Below are positions 8,015 to 17,691 of a stretch of DNA of 64,000 nt, piece after piece. The stretch comes from an uncultured Glaciecola sp. GTDB lineage: Bacteria; Pseudomonadota; Gammaproteobacteria; Enterobacterales; Alteromonadaceae. Each line of letters opens with the position of its first letter. Within the stretch, counting starts at the first letter, position 1. The stretch covers positions 40,803-104,802 of the forward strand of contig NZ_CALJHY010000014.1 of NCBI RefSeq assembly GCF_937770335.1, read 5' to 3'. The translations under genes and the position numbers were made by a program. The notes beneath the pieces were generated by a model. It was not told the origin of the DNA. It was given only the letters and a program-made list of their open reading frames with translations, and did no database searches.

Positions 8015-8398
8015 TTAAGCTTCTTTAAAGCAGTAAACCGCTAATTTGTTACCGTCAGGGTCGCGAGTATAGGCTGCATATGCATTTGGTGCCCAATCGC
8101 GAGTTCCGGGTGCGCCTTCATCTGGACATCCAGCACCCAAGGCCGCAGCATGAAAAGCGTCGATAGCAGCACGGTTAGGTGCTTCAAAACTGACCGTAAC
8201 GCCGTTGCCAATACTAGCTGGTTGACCGTTCGCTGGCTTTAAAACAAAAAATGATGGTGCGTCTACGCCCCAAATAGAGCCGTTTTCATCTAAATCGGCA
8301 ATGCGTTTAAGGCCAAGCGTACTCAAAACATTATCGTAGAAGGCGCGTGATTTAGTTAAGTTGTTAGTACCGACAGTTACATGAGTAAAAATGCTCAT
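8015..8398 (-). CDS. VOC-family (glyoxalase-like) protein
   Basis: 127 residues with the single-unit vicinal-oxygen-chelate layout: N-terminal FTHVTVGTNNLTKSRAFYDNVLSTLGL, central SFEAPNRAAIDAFHAAALGAGCPDEGAPGTR, and C-terminal YAAYTRDPDGNKLAVYCF. Likely metal-binding positions are the His near residue 6 and the acidic residue of the last strand is replaced by a hydrophobic stretch, so catalytic competence is uncertain. Such small VOC proteins (often called lactoylglutathione-lyase-like) may act on glutathione adducts. That would fit the adjacent glutathione-dependent formaldehyde genes, but the substrate is not determined. Terminator follows at 7971-7998. Confidence 0.85.
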   Translation of the reverse strand: MSIFTHVTVGTNNLTKSRAFYDNVLSTLGLKRIADLDENGSIWGVDAPSFFVLKPANGQPASIGNGVTVSFEAPNRAAIDAFHAAALGAGCPDEGAPGTRDWAPNAYAAYTRDPDGNKLAVYCFKEA

Positions 8399-8675
8399 AA
8401 TTGTTCTCCATTAATTAAGATTAAATATTCGATTATCAATGTATAGCGTTATTGCTAATGAGTGATTCGATGGGAAGTATCTTACATTTATTCCAAATAT
8501 TGATAATCCCATGAAATGTAAAATAACTATTTCTGAGTGGTAACAATGTGATGAATAAATTGAAATATCTGGAAATGAAAGGGAAATTAAAAACGCCATT
8601 GAAATGAGCGCTTATAAAGCTCCCCATTTCTGCTAGCAAACGACTCAGTTTTTTGCGGCTTGTCGCATCGAAAGG

Positions 8676-9545
8676 TTAGACTAATTGCTCAGCCAAATAA
8701 TCTACTAACAATCTTATTTTGGGTGATAGGTGGCGGTTATGGGGATATATCGCCCAAATACCCTCGTCAGGTTCGCGATAAGTATCAAGTAAGGTGATCA
8801 GTTCTCCACTTAGCAGATGCTCTTGCACATAATAATCGGGTAATTGCACTATGCCCAAGCCTTTCAACGCTGCATCAACCAGCCCAAAACCACTGTTATA
8901 GCGGAGTTTTCCCGTTACCCGAATGTTCTTTTCTTTGTCTGATTCCCTAAAATGCCAATAATCCAAGGTCCCCAGCAGGCAACTGTGTGAATTAAGCTCT
9001 GACAAGGAATGCGGTATACCATGTTTGTCCAAGTAAGCGGGTGATGCACACACATAGTTTGTGCGCTTTCCTAGTTTTTTCGCCATCATAGAAGAATCAA
9101 TTAACTTACCAAGGCGAATGGCTAAATCATATCCACCCTCAACTAAGTCCACTTGTTGATTGCTTAAAAATGCAGTTACTTCTACGTCACTGTATTGCTG
9201 CATAAAATTATTCACCAGCGGCAATATTTGCTGTTCACCATAAGTTACTGGCGCGGACAGTTTGACTTTGCCTTGGGGTTTCGATTGCAAATTTGTAATG
9301 GCTCTTTCGCCGGCCTCTAATCCATCCAGTACGCCGCGGCAGTGTTGATAAAAAACCCGACCTTCTTCAGTTAAAGATACCTTACGCGTAGTACGATAAA
9401 ACAATTTCACATTGAGTCGTTTCTCTAATGCGCTTATCTGACGGCTTACCTGAGCAGTAGAAATAGCCATTTTTATTGCAGCCTGAGTAAAGCTTTCATT
9501 CTCGGCGACGTAGACAAATTCGCTAATACCATCCCACTGCATCAT
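8676..9545 (-). CDS. LysR-family regulator divergent from formaldehyde operon
   Basis: 289 residues. The N-terminal winged HTH FVYVAENESFTQAAIKMAISTAQVSRQISALEKRLNVKLFYRTTRKVSLTEEG (about 8-65) is canonical LysR, followed by the periplasmic-binding-protein-like effector domain. It is transcribed away from the SMR/frmA/frmB genes across a 179-bp shared promoter region. This is the usual position for a LysR activator of the neighbouring operon, so control by formaldehyde or S-hydroxymethylglutathione is plausible but inferred. Confidence 0.9.
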   Translation of the reverse strand: MMQWDGISEFVYVAENESFTQAAIKMAISTAQVSRQISALEKRLNVKLFYRTTRKVSLTEEGRVFYQHCRGVLDGLEAGERAITNLQSKPQGKVKLSAPVTYGEQQILPLVNNFMQQYSDVEVTAFLSNQQVDLVEGGYDLAIRLGKLIDSSMMAKKLGKRTNYVCASPAYLDKHGIPHSLSELNSHSCLLGTLDYWHFRESDKEKNIRVTGKLRYNSGFGLVDAALKGLGIVQLPDYYVQEHLLSGELITLLDTYREPDEGIWAIYPHNRHLSPKIRLLVDYLAEQLV

Positions 9546-9724
9546 TGTTACCTATATGTAAAAGACATTTCACAAATTAGCATATTATCATTTATTTCGG
9601 AACAACTATAATACCTGCCATAACGTAAAGCTGCTGCGAACTAACAAGTGCTAAGTAAAGCCCTTCAGTCAACAAGTCGTTTACTTCATTACCAATACGC
9701 TACGTAACAATATAGGAAGCAAAT

Positions 9725-10051
9725 ATGAGTTGGTTATTTCTGTTTTTAGGTGTTGCCGCTGAAGCCATGTCGCACGTTGCATTGAAAGAGACTGATGGTT
9801 TTTCCAAGCCACTGCCAAGTATTTTGGTACTGCTCGGACATTTAGCGGCCTTTATGTTTTTAGGGCAAGCCATGAAAGACATGCCGGTTGGAATAGTGCA
9901 TGCCCTTTGGGCAGGACTCGCGATTATCACAGTAACCTTATTGTCTACCGTCATTTATCGTCAACACCTTGACTTAACCACATGGTTTGGCATGGCGTTT
10001 GTGGCAGTCGGTATTGCCATGATTAACCTGTCACAAGGTCATGCTCATTAG
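9725..10051 (+). CDS. Small multidrug resistance (SMR)-type membrane protein
   Basis: 108 residues with four predicted membrane helices, the size and pattern of SMR/DMT transporters. The conserved acidic residue of helix 1 is present (LFLGVAAEAMSHVALK), at the position equivalent to Glu14 of EmrE. First gene of the operon with frmA; 58 bp separate its stop from the frmA start. Similar SMR genes accompany adhC-type dehydrogenases in other gammaproteobacteria, perhaps exporting a toxic intermediate; the substrate here is unknown. RBS AGGAAG at about 9715. Confidence 0.85.
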   Translation: MSWLFLFLGVAAEAMSHVALKETDGFSKPLPSILVLLGHLAAFMFLGQAMKDMPVGIVHALWAGLAIITVTLLSTVIYRQHLDLTTWFGMAFVAVGIAMINLSQGHAH

Positions 10052-10079
10052 CCCAACTGCAAACAACTTAATCATTTAA

Positions 10080-11240
<1,161 letters not shown>

Positions 11241-11251
11241 TAACCACTTTG

Positions 11252-11282
11252 CAGCCCAAAATCATTTTGATTTTGGGCTGCT
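11252..11282 (+). terminator. Hairpin between frmA and frmB
   Basis: A 14-bp perfect inverted repeat (GCAGCCCAAAATCA / TGATTTTGGGCTGC) with a 3-base loop lies in the 57-bp gap between the two genes, 15 bp before the frmB ATG. Only a short TCTTT follows, so it may be a partial terminator or an mRNA-stabilising processing site that sets different levels of frmA and frmB. Confidence 0.6.
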
Positions 11283-11297
11283 CTTTGAGGAATTCCA

Positions 11298-12137
11298 ATG
11301 ACAATTGAAAATTTAAGTGCCAATAAAAGTTTTGGTGGCTGGCACAAGCAATATAGCCATCAATCCCTTACATTAAATTGCAGTATGCGGTTTGCTATCT
11401 ACTTACCTCCGCAAGTATCAAGTGGACAAAAAGTACCTGTGTTGTACTGGCTTTCGGGCTTAACCTGCACCGATGAAAACTTTATGCAAAAAGCCGGTGC
11501 CCTGCGCATCGCCGCCGAATTAGGGATCGCGATAGTAGCGCCAGATACTAGCCCTCGCGGTGAAACCGTTGCAGATGATGAAGGTTACGATTTAGGACAA
11601 GGTGCGGGATTTTACGTGAATGCAAGTCAGTCACCCTGGGATCATCATTATCGGATGTATGACTATGTGGTTGATGAGCTACCTGCGTTGATTGAAGCGA
11701 TGTTTCCGGTGTCAGATAGACGCGCAATTAGCGGTCATTCGATGGGCGGACATGGCGCATTGACCTTAGCGATGCTAAATCCCCAGCGTTACACATCTAT
11801 GTCGGCATTTAGTCCCATTTGTAATCCAATGACCGCTCCTTGGGGCAAAAAAGCCTTCACAGCCTATCTCGGTAAAGATAAAACGACTTGGAAAAAACAT
11901 GATGCCAGTGAATTGATGCGACAAGCGACACAGTTCGTGCCGGCTAAAGTGGATCAGGGCGGCGCGGATGATTTTCTCGTTGAGCAGTTAAAGCCTGAAG
12001 ATTTAGAAGCAGCAGCGAAAGTGAGTGCTTATCCATTGGAGTTGGCTATTCATGAGGGCTATGACCACAGCTACTACTTTATATCGAGTTTCATTGAAGA
12101 GCACCTGCGCTTTCATGCCATTCATCTGTACAAATAA
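11298..12137 (+). CDS. frmB: S-formylglutathione hydrolase
   Basis: 279 residues, the standard length. Esterase-D-type serine hydrolase that releases formate and glutathione from S-formylglutathione, completing the pathway started by frmA. The nucleophile elbow is [10 protein letters not shown] (Ser148); the Asp in QGGADDFL (about 226) and His in [10 protein letters not shown] (about 258) complete the triad. The oxyanion region [12 protein letters not shown] is intact. Also called fghA/yeiG-type. Start ATG 11298 follows TGAGGAA. Confidence 0.95.
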   Translation: MTIENLSANKSFGGWHKQYSHQSLTLNCSMRFAIYLPPQVSSGQKVPVLYWLSGLTCTDENFMQKAGALRIAAELGIAIVAPDTSPRGETVADDEGYDLGQGAGFYVNASQSPWDHHYRMYDYVVDELPALIEAMFPVSDRRAISGHSMGGHGALTLAMLNPQRYTSMSAFSPICNPMTAPWGKKAFTAYLGKDKTTWKKHDASELMRQATQFVPAKVDQGGADDFLVEQLKPEDLEAAAKVSAYPLELAIHEGYDHSYYFISSFIEEHLRFHAIHLYK

Positions 12138-12176
12138 CCTATATCGCCCGCTTTAAAACCATAGTAGGAAGTAATA

Positions 12177-13103
12177 ATGATTGTTCGTGATAAACCTAAT
12201 GCATTTCAACTTTTTTTCATCTTACGTGGTTCTATTGTGCCGCTTATTTTTCCACAAATTCTTTTTGTCACACTGCTTGGAGCGGGAGTTGCCGCCACAC
12301 AATACTATTTACCGGCAATATTTCCGAGCTTTACACTCGCGCCATTGCTGCTATTAGGGGTGGCATTGTCACTATTTCTTGGCTTTAGAAACAACGCAAG
12401 TTATGACCGTTGGTGGGAAGCCCGTAAACAATGGGGACAACTCATTGTCGATTCCTGCAGTTTATCCCGCCAGGTGATTTCACATATTGATGGGCAAGCT
12501 ACAGACGGCGTTGGCGTACAAAAGCGGATTATATATATAACCATTGCTTTTAATCATGCGCTAAGACACCAACTTCGACAATCAGATCCCTGGGCAGATA
12601 TTGAAAAGTACCTTGAAGCTGATGACATCCAAAAATTACGCCAATCGCAGAATTTACCGGATGCGCTACTGCGCTTGATGGGACGCAAATTGGGAAGCTG
12701 TCGCCATAAAAAACTTCTTTCCGATTTTTTGATACAGAGTCTTGATGAACACATAACTTCCATGGCAGGCGTCCAAGCGGCATGTGAGCGTATTCAAAAC
12801 ACCCCTGTGCCTTTTGCTTATACGTTACTTGTTCAGCGTACTGCATACCTCTACTGCTTTATATTATCTTTTGGCATCGTAGCCTCACAGGGATTATTAA
12901 CCCCGTTATTTTGTGCCATTGTTGCATATGCGTTTTTTGGATTAGATGCATTGAGTGAAGAGTTGGAGGAACCATTTGGACGTTCAGCTAACAATTTAGC
13001 GTTAAGCGCTATGACGCGCTCTGTTGAGATAAATTTATTAGAGAGCTTGGGTGAAACAGACTTGCCCGAAATAATTGAACCGAAAAAACACCGAATTGAA
13101 TAA
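12177..13103 (+). CDS. Bestrophin-like membrane channel protein
   Basis: 308 residues with the bestrophin/UPF0187 (YneE) signature: FRNNASYDRWWEARKQWGQLIVDS (about 70-93) after two N-terminal membrane segments, and two further hydrophobic segments near 230-260. Bacterial homologues form pentameric ion channels in the inner membrane. The gene starts 40 bp after frmB in the same orientation and behind AGGAAG, so it may be part of the operon. A role in exporting formate or another anion made by the pathway is conceivable but not shown. Confidence 0.85.
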   Translation: MIVRDKPNAFQLFFILRGSIVPLIFPQILFVTLLGAGVAATQYYLPAIFPSFTLAPLLLLGVALSLFLGFRNNASYDRWWEARKQWGQLIVDSCSLSRQVISHIDGQATDGVGVQKRIIYITIAFNHALRHQLRQSDPWADIEKYLEADDIQKLRQSQNLPDALLRLMGRKLGSCRHKKLLSDFLIQSLDEHITSMAGVQAACERIQNTPVPFAYTLLVQRTAYLYCFILSFGIVASQGLLTPLFCAIVAYAFFGLDALSEELEEPFGRSANNLALSAMTRSVEINLLESLGETDLPEIIEPKKHRIE

Positions 13104-13160
13104 TATCTAAATAACAAATTTAGTTGTGACTTAATAAAATTTAACAATGAGTAAAAAAAC

Positions 13161-13637
13161 ATGAAAAAAATTGAAAACGAACCTCTCATTAATCGTTTAG
13201 GTAATGCTGTCCATTATGCCGTTCGAGTTCTTGCTGTCATGATGACATTGGTTATTTTATGGGGCGTAATTGATGTCGGACTGACTCTTTATAAAGAAAT
13301 TACTACCGTGCCCTATGGTCTATTAAGCATAAATGACATCTTGGCTATTTTTGGCGCATTTCTGGCCGTATTAATTGCGATCGAAATATTTCAAAATATT
13401 ACGATTTATCTAAAAGAAGAAGTTATCCATGTGCAGATCGTCGTTGCAACGGCATTAATGGCCATATCCCGAAAAATTATTGTTCTGGACTTCGAAAAAG
13501 TGACTTCATAATATGTATTTGCATCCGCGGCAGTGATTCTCGCTTTGGGGATCTCCTATTGGCTAATTGTTATAAAAACAGGTAGCTCTGTTATCTCAAT
13601 ACCTAAACAAAGTATTAACGAACATATCGTTAAATAG
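13161..13637 (+). pseudogene. psiE-like membrane protein interrupted by an in-frame stop
   Basis: The ORF track shows 116 residues (13161-13511) ending ...RKIIVLDFEKVTS. After the TAA at 13509-13511 the same frame stays open for 41 more codons, YVFASAAVILALGISYWLIV..., to TAG at 13635-13637. Together they give about 158 residues with four hydrophobic segments. The IIVLDF...YVFASAAVILALGISYW junction is what an intact PsiE-family (phosphate-starvation-inducible) protein shows at this point. A single substitution creating TAA (for example from GAA or CAA) explains it. The upstream part alone would lack the last membrane helix. It may still be transcribed with the bestrophin gene. Confidence 0.75.
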
Positions 13638-13670
13638 GTCTATTATATCCGTATTAATTAGGAGTAAATC

Positions 13671-13937
13671 ATGGCAGGTGGATGGGCAAAAGATGGGGCT
13701 GTACAAGATCAAATTGATGCTAACGTAGAAGATGCAGTAGCAAGGTCGCGCAGCCAATTATCTACAGGTAATAGTTTAACTCATTGTGAAGAATGTGAAG
13801 TCAAAATTCCAGAAGCTCGCCGTAAGGTTGTCCAAGGAGTACGTTTCTGTGTCACATGTCAGACAAAGTTCGACGATGAGCAGTTATCACAAGCTGGCTA
13901 TAATCGTCGGGGTAGCAAAGATAGTCAATTGAGGTAA
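13671..13937 (+). CDS. DksA/TraR-type zinc-finger protein
   Basis: 88 residues. The C-terminal CEECEVKIPEARRKVVQGVRFCVTCQ is the C4 zinc finger of DksA/TraR proteins (YbiI-like small members). The N-terminal MAGGWAKDGAVQDQIDANVEDAVARSRSQL is typical of this short subfamily, with no long coiled coil. Small members bind RNA polymerase or act as phage/plasmid-borne transcription modulators; they are common on mobile elements, which fits the island. RBS AGGAG at about 13661. Transcribed in the same direction as, and 33 bp after, the broken psiE-like gene. Confidence 0.88.
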   Translation: MAGGWAKDGAVQDQIDANVEDAVARSRSQLSTGNSLTHCEECEVKIPEARRKVVQGVRFCVTCQTKFDDEQLSQAGYNRRGSKDSQLR

Positions 13938-14536
13938 GTTAATCGCTTCTGGCTCAAATGACCTTAACAGTAAGAAACATTACTTTTCACTTACATTACT
14001 ACTTAAGAGCTCGTTTAGCCGTTCTTGACTTCAATAAAACGGGCACTACATTTAGTATTGTCGTTTGGCTAATTCAACTGCGATCTGGAAAATTGGGCTA
14101 AATCTCAAAAGTACCAATTTTATTTTTTAAGTCATTGTTAAAGAAATACGCTGTAACCAAAATTCAGTTCAAGTAAAGTTCAATCCATATCTAGCAGGGC
14201 TAGTTTCTATTTCGAGCCAATTAGAATTGAAATGCCTGGCAGTCAGATTACGTTCGTAGTTTTACAATGGTTTAAAATTTGACTGACGGCTGAACCCTCA
14301 TATTTTAAGGTTGATTGATGACAATCTTTGACCGTCTCCTACCTTCTATAACGCTCGACTGTCCGGTTTTAGGCTCAGAGCTGCCTGTCACTTTGGCTCA
14401 CCTCGGCAAGCGCTGATAACACAAAATTCTCACTCAATTTTGAACGGCGTGCGGCCCCTTTTGCCGTGGTCCTGTCCTAGAAAAAAAGGCGATTCAGGCG
14501 TTTTAAAGCGTTAACCATTTTTCGCGCATAGTTAAT
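13938..14536. other. 600-bp region without a recognisable gene
   Basis: Convergent region between the DksA-type gene and the TPR lipoprotein gene. No ORF, RNA gene or clean terminator is evident. It may hold decayed sequence from an earlier insertion. Confidence 0.4.
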
Positions 14537-15220
14537 CTATGTCTCTGATTTTTTATGTGAAAGCGCAGTAATAAACGACTCTGGGAATGGCCTTGCGTTC
14601 AACTCTCTAGCGCGCTTTACCTTAACCCAAGCTTCTGAATATTTACCTTGCTCAAATAATGAGAAGGCCCATCGACGCCATGAATTAGCATACATTGGAT
14701 CTAGCTCCGTGCTTGCAGCAAAGTTCTCATTTGCGAGGGAAAAATAACGGTTTTTTTCTGTCGCTGTTTGAGCTAACGCAGTATAGGCTGTGCCTGTATC
14801 AGCGAGCAGTGCCACTTCCTGAAAAGGGTCATCAATTAGGCCTTTAGCCATACTCAGAAACTCAATGGCTTCAGCTGTTTTTCCTTGCTCTAGCGATACG
14901 CGTGCAAATCCCCAATATGGTTGATAATTGTCGGGATCAATCAGCCATGACTGATTGTAGCGTCGCATTGCTAAATCAATATTGCCTTGGGCCATAAACT
15001 TTTCTGCTTGTGCCCACCAAATTTTACTAGCCTCTTTTCTATCAGGAATTTTACTGGCAACTTTCTTTATGAAGTCCTCGTCAGCTTTCTTTAATGCTGG
15101 AAGTCGGGCAGCTTCTGGCTGCCCATACATTGGAATATTGTCGATTCGTACTCCGTCGGGAGACGCACATGCAGTTACCAGTATTACTAAAAGAAAATAT
15201 ATGAATGTTCTACTGAGCAT
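14537..15220 (-). CDS. TPR lipoprotein
   Basis: 227 residues. N-terminus MLSRTFIYFLLVILVTACAS is a lipoprotein signal with lipobox VTAC. The rest is TPR-like: WWAQAEKFMAQGNIDLAMRRYNQSWLIDPDNYQPYWGFARVSLEQGKTAEAIEFL, then ANENFAASTELDPMYANSWRRWAFSLFEQGKYSEAWVKV. Probably an outer-membrane-anchored periplasmic scaffold; partner unknown. Weak similarity in style to the lipoprotein at 313-1485 but a different architecture (no transglutaminase-like part). Confidence 0.75.
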   Translation of the reverse strand: MLSRTFIYFLLVILVTACASPDGVRIDNIPMYGQPEAARLPALKKADEDFIKKVASKIPDRKEASKIWWAQAEKFMAQGNIDLAMRRYNQSWLIDPDNYQPYWGFARVSLEQGKTAEAIEFLSMAKGLIDDPFQEVALLADTGTAYTALAQTATEKNRYFSLANENFAASTELDPMYANSWRRWAFSLFEQGKYSEAWVKVKRARELNARPFPESFITALSHKKSET

Positions 15221-15767
15221 AAATACCCTCTAGGTGGTTAACAACTTATTATGAAGACTTCATAACAACGGGATACTGTCATTTTATAAACTCTTCATAC
15301 TTTATCATTTTCAGTACATTACCAACCTATTGATAATAATTGCCACCACTTTTTATACGATTACTATAACAACATAGTGGCAACAGGGTCCAAAACCGTT
15401 CTAAACATGAGGATTAGCTGGCCTAACTGCTTATCTTTAAGCTTATTGAATGTAGATAACTTAAAAGGGGAATTCAAAGAATGTCCGCTTTTATGCTTAC
15501 GGGGCTTATTTTGATGTCAAAAGGTTCTCAAAACTCCACATGTTAAATTCTTTTCCAAATCCCTCCAATAATATTCTGCGACTGTCTGCAATTGCCGTAT
15601 TCAAGCCCGTTATGATTTGACAAAATATACAATATGATGATCTTACCTAATCAGGCAAAAAAGGGCAGTTTGCAGACTGTAAGGATTTTTTTGCACTACG
15701 ACGGCTTACAGCGATCAGTTGTCATTGGGGATATTCGGTTTCTGATAGGGCTACGCTCTATAGCAGA
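15221..15767. other. Non-coding stretch next to the gene cassette
   Basis: About 550 bases, no supported gene. The plus-strand 60-codon ORF at 15634-15816 runs into the attC site and is unlikely to be real. The part nearest the cassette (…AGCAGACATTAACGCC…) is the presumed insertion target of the cassette. Confidence 0.4.
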
Positions 15768-15858
15768 CATTAACGCCTCAATAACCGGCAGCGTTGTGGC
15801 GAAGCCACGCTTCTAGCTGACCGGCGCCGAAGGCGCGTAGTTAATTGGCTTGTTATAC
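15768..15858 (-). other. attC recombination site (59-base-element type)
   Basis: 91-bp imperfect palindrome on the minus strand, beginning with inverse core GTATAAC at 15858-15852 and ending with core GTTAATG at 15774-15768. Arms TAACAAGCCAATTAA and TTATTGAGGCGTTA pair. GGTCAGC against GCTGCC leaves an unpaired A, the kind of extrahelical base expected in attC. Two small internal hairpins (GCGCCTTCGGCGC and GTGGCTTCGCCAC) fill the centre. It starts 8 bp after the stop of the 15867-16724 gene, as integron cassettes do. The inverse core is the exact complement of the GTTATAC at the other end of the cassette. Confidence 0.85.
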
Positions 15859-15866
15859 GTTGCTCG

Positions 15867-16724
15867 CTATTTCAGCCATATTGTGTAATCAAGCTTTCCT
15901 AGATAATTTGAAATGTTTGCAATAGCGATAGCCTGGCCAACACTTGTTAATTCGACTCTAAAAAGATTTTCAGAATTGAACTGGTCTAAAACACTTCCAT
16001 ATGACGGTGCTTGTTGAGCGATGGCATCTTTAAAACTTGTACCTTCGGGTGGAGCAAGATACTTATAGGTCTCTTTTCCGAGCGCCTCGTATATGTCGCC
16101 GCCAACCAATTTGTTTATTGATGCGGCGCCAGCATATTGAATGTGTTGCCATTGAGACTGGGATAGTTCATAGCCGGGTCTACAAAATATTAGCGCTTGC
16201 CGGCCAAATGGTTCTAGCCCTCCTATATTTGGGAGGTTTTGAACTGCAACCGATTTCACAAAATGTACGAATGACAAAAGACCTATTTGCGAACGAGTCA
16301 ATCGTGGCACTACCTGTACCGCCTCAGAAAGAACAATGTCTTTGTAGTCATTTGTATTTCTAGCTACTCTTTCAGAAATTAGCGTAGAAAGAATTTCTGG
16401 GTTTGCAGCGTGGCCTTTACGTGCACTCGCCTGCACAGCATCGTTTATTGAAGCTTGTACATCTGGCTCTCGAAATTTTTCTAGAACGATTGAGGCAGCA
16501 TCTTTAGCGATGCGGTTCTCAAGCAAGTCTGCGAAGGTCTTCACATGCTGTTCTGCGGTGATTCTGGCATCTTCACGCAGTTGTGGGAAATTGTCACGCA
16601 AGACTAAGACACATATCTCTTTGACCTCAGCAACAGAGAGCCCATGATAGTTCACATCGCGACCCGCCTGAATCGCGGTTGATCCACCATCGGCTTGCTG
16701 ATCTTGTTTTTTATCACCGATCAT
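15867..16724 (-). CDS. Cassette protein with N-terminal IQAGRDV motif (LPO_1073/Vpar_1526-like)
   Basis: 285 residues from ATG 16724, overlapping the stop of the preceding gene by one base (TGATG) with GGTGA as RBS; the track's start adds a TTG. The N-terminus DKKQDQQADGGSTAIQAGRDVNYHG (motif GGSTAIQAGRDV at 13-24) is followed by a helical region: GLSVAEVKEICVLVLRDNFPQL, then ARITAEQHVKTFADLLENRI, then FREPDVQASINDAVQASAR. The rest shows no catalytic motif. The layout recalls proteins annotated as LPO_1073/Vpar_1526 family, whose function is unknown to me. No signal peptide: cytoplasmic. Partner is the upstream membrane protein, which repeats the motif. Confidence 0.75.
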   Translation of the reverse strand: MIGDKKQDQQADGGSTAIQAGRDVNYHGLSVAEVKEICVLVLRDNFPQLREDARITAEQHVKTFADLLENRIAKDAASIVLEKFREPDVQASINDAVQASARKGHAANPEILSTLISERVARNTNDYKDIVLSEAVQVVPRLTRSQIGLLSFVHFVKSVAVQNLPNIGGLEPFGRQALIFCRPGYELSQSQWQHIQYAGAASINKLVGGDIYEALGKETYKYLAPPEGTSFKDAIAQQAPSYGSVLDQFNSENLFRVELTSVGQAIAIANISNYLGKLDYTIWLK

Positions 16725-16963
16725 CAATCTTCACCTTTCTTGCTAACATGGACATCACGGCCAGCTTGAATACCTTGACTCCCACCTGAAATATTTTGAG
16801 TCTGGCTAGATTCTTCTGGCTTTTTCTTTATCAATAGAGATCCAAAAAATGCCGCCAAAGCAGCCGCAGTAGCTACGCCTGAATCAAAGCCAGGTGATAA
16901 TACAAGCCAAGTGCATGCCAATATAAAGGCCAGAAAAGCTATTAGTTTCACTATGAATATCAT
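16724..16963 (-). CDS. Small membrane protein with C-terminal IQAGRDV motif
   Basis: 79 residues. Two hydrophobic helices (about 3-23 and 28-46), then a positively charged KKK boundary and a hydrophilic tail, SSQTQNISGGSQGIQAGRDVHVSKKGED, probably cytoplasmic. GGSQGIQAGRDV (60-71) shares 10 of 12 positions with GGSTAIQAGRDV at the N-terminus of the next protein. First gene of the cassette: ATG 11 bases after the core hexamer, RBS AGAGG. A tail motif repeated at the head of its partner suggests homotypic contact that brings the soluble protein to the membrane or triggers the membrane protein. Confidence 0.75.
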   Translation of the reverse strand: MIFIVKLIAFLAFILACTWLVLSPGFDSGVATAAALAAFFGSLLIKKKPEESSQTQNISGGSQGIQAGRDVHVSKKGED

Positions 16964-16981
16964 GCTACCTCTTCGTATAAC

Positions 16982-17406
16982 ACTTATTATCGAGCATTTC
17001 GTGTATGCAATTACCCGATTTGATTTTAATCGCCATGAGTTTTAGCCCTTACCTTCTGATTTAATTGAGTATTTTTTACTCTGTTCACCACAAATTTACT
17101 TCATCCACAAAAAGTAAAAGGAGACCTGATTTTAACTCGACTTTTATGCTTCTTATTAAATAGGATGTGAAGAATATTTTCAATAGCTAAATTTTGACTC
17201 TGCAAGCTGATGTGCTTTACTCAGATTTTTGTTCAATACTTCCATTTGAATATCGTTTAGTGTCATTAGTGCTGCTCTTTTTTTGAGCAAACACAACAGC
17301 AGTGAACAGTAAGAAGATAATCTATTTTGTGATGGTTTCTAAGTAAATTTTGCGGAGTGTCTAATTTACTCTACTTTAGATATCTATGCCGAACATATCA
17401 TCAGTT
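16982..17406. other. Intergenic region upstream of the cassette
   Basis: About 425 bases between the cassette boundary and a small minus-strand gene. It must supply any promoter for the cassette genes, since cassettes are usually promoterless. No second attC is visible: the sequence before the core reads ATAATAAGT, not the GGC of an attC end. Confidence 0.4.
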
Positions 17407-17691
17407 TTATGTTTTCGATAGATTTTTTGATGTAGCTTCTTCCTCATCAATAAGCCCTTTATTCTCCGCATCAAAACTAGAAATAGAATTGAGTGGAGGT
17501 AAAGCAAATTTTGATAACTTGCAAACTGCATCAACTCTTTCTGATGGGGTCAGTTGTTCTAGTAATGATGGTAAGTTACAAAGTTCTGCATTGATAACGT
17601 TAACCAAAATTTGACGAGTTTGAAAGGTTAACTTATTTGGTGTTCCTTTCTGGCGTCCACCTGTCTTTTCACCTCTCATTTTTGTCACCAT
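17407..17691 (-). CDS. DUF5681-like small protein
   Basis: 94 residues starting MVTKMRGEKTGGRQKGTPNKLTFQTRQILVNVINAEL. The GGRQKGTPNKLT opening followed by helices with LPSLLEQLTPSERVDAVCKLSKFALPPL is the look of small phage- or mobile-element-associated proteins of the DUF5681 kind. Function unknown. The C-terminus is acidic and low in complexity. It stands alone at the right end of the island. Confidence 0.55.
   Translation of the reverse strand: MVTKMRGEKTGGRQKGTPNKLTFQTRQILVNVINAELCNLPSLLEQLTPSERVDAVCKLSKFALPPLNSISSFDAENKGLIDEEEATSKNLSKT

Larger units (their letters stand above)
15774..16980 (-). mobile_element. Solitary integron gene cassette with two genes
   Basis: A unit of about 1.2 kb bounded by core-site cut points: G|TTATAC at 16981/16980 and G|TTAATG at 15774/15773 (minus strand). 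The cassette's own 5' hexamer TTATAC complements the inverse core GTATAAC of its attC, as the circular-intermediate model requires, while the outer TTAATG belongs to the flank. The first ATG is only 11 bases behind the core hexamer, and attC follows the last stop by 8 bases. No second attC and no integron integrase were found, so it looks like a single cassette inserted at a secondary site inside the island. Confidence 0.8.

Noticed and set aside
15634-15816. 60-residue plus-strand ORF
   Set aside because: Ends inside the attC site and has no ribosome binding site or family resemblance.
15221-17406. A longer integron cassette array
   Set aside because: Only one attC was found; the sequence upstream of the 16981 core lacks an attC end and no integrase gene is present.
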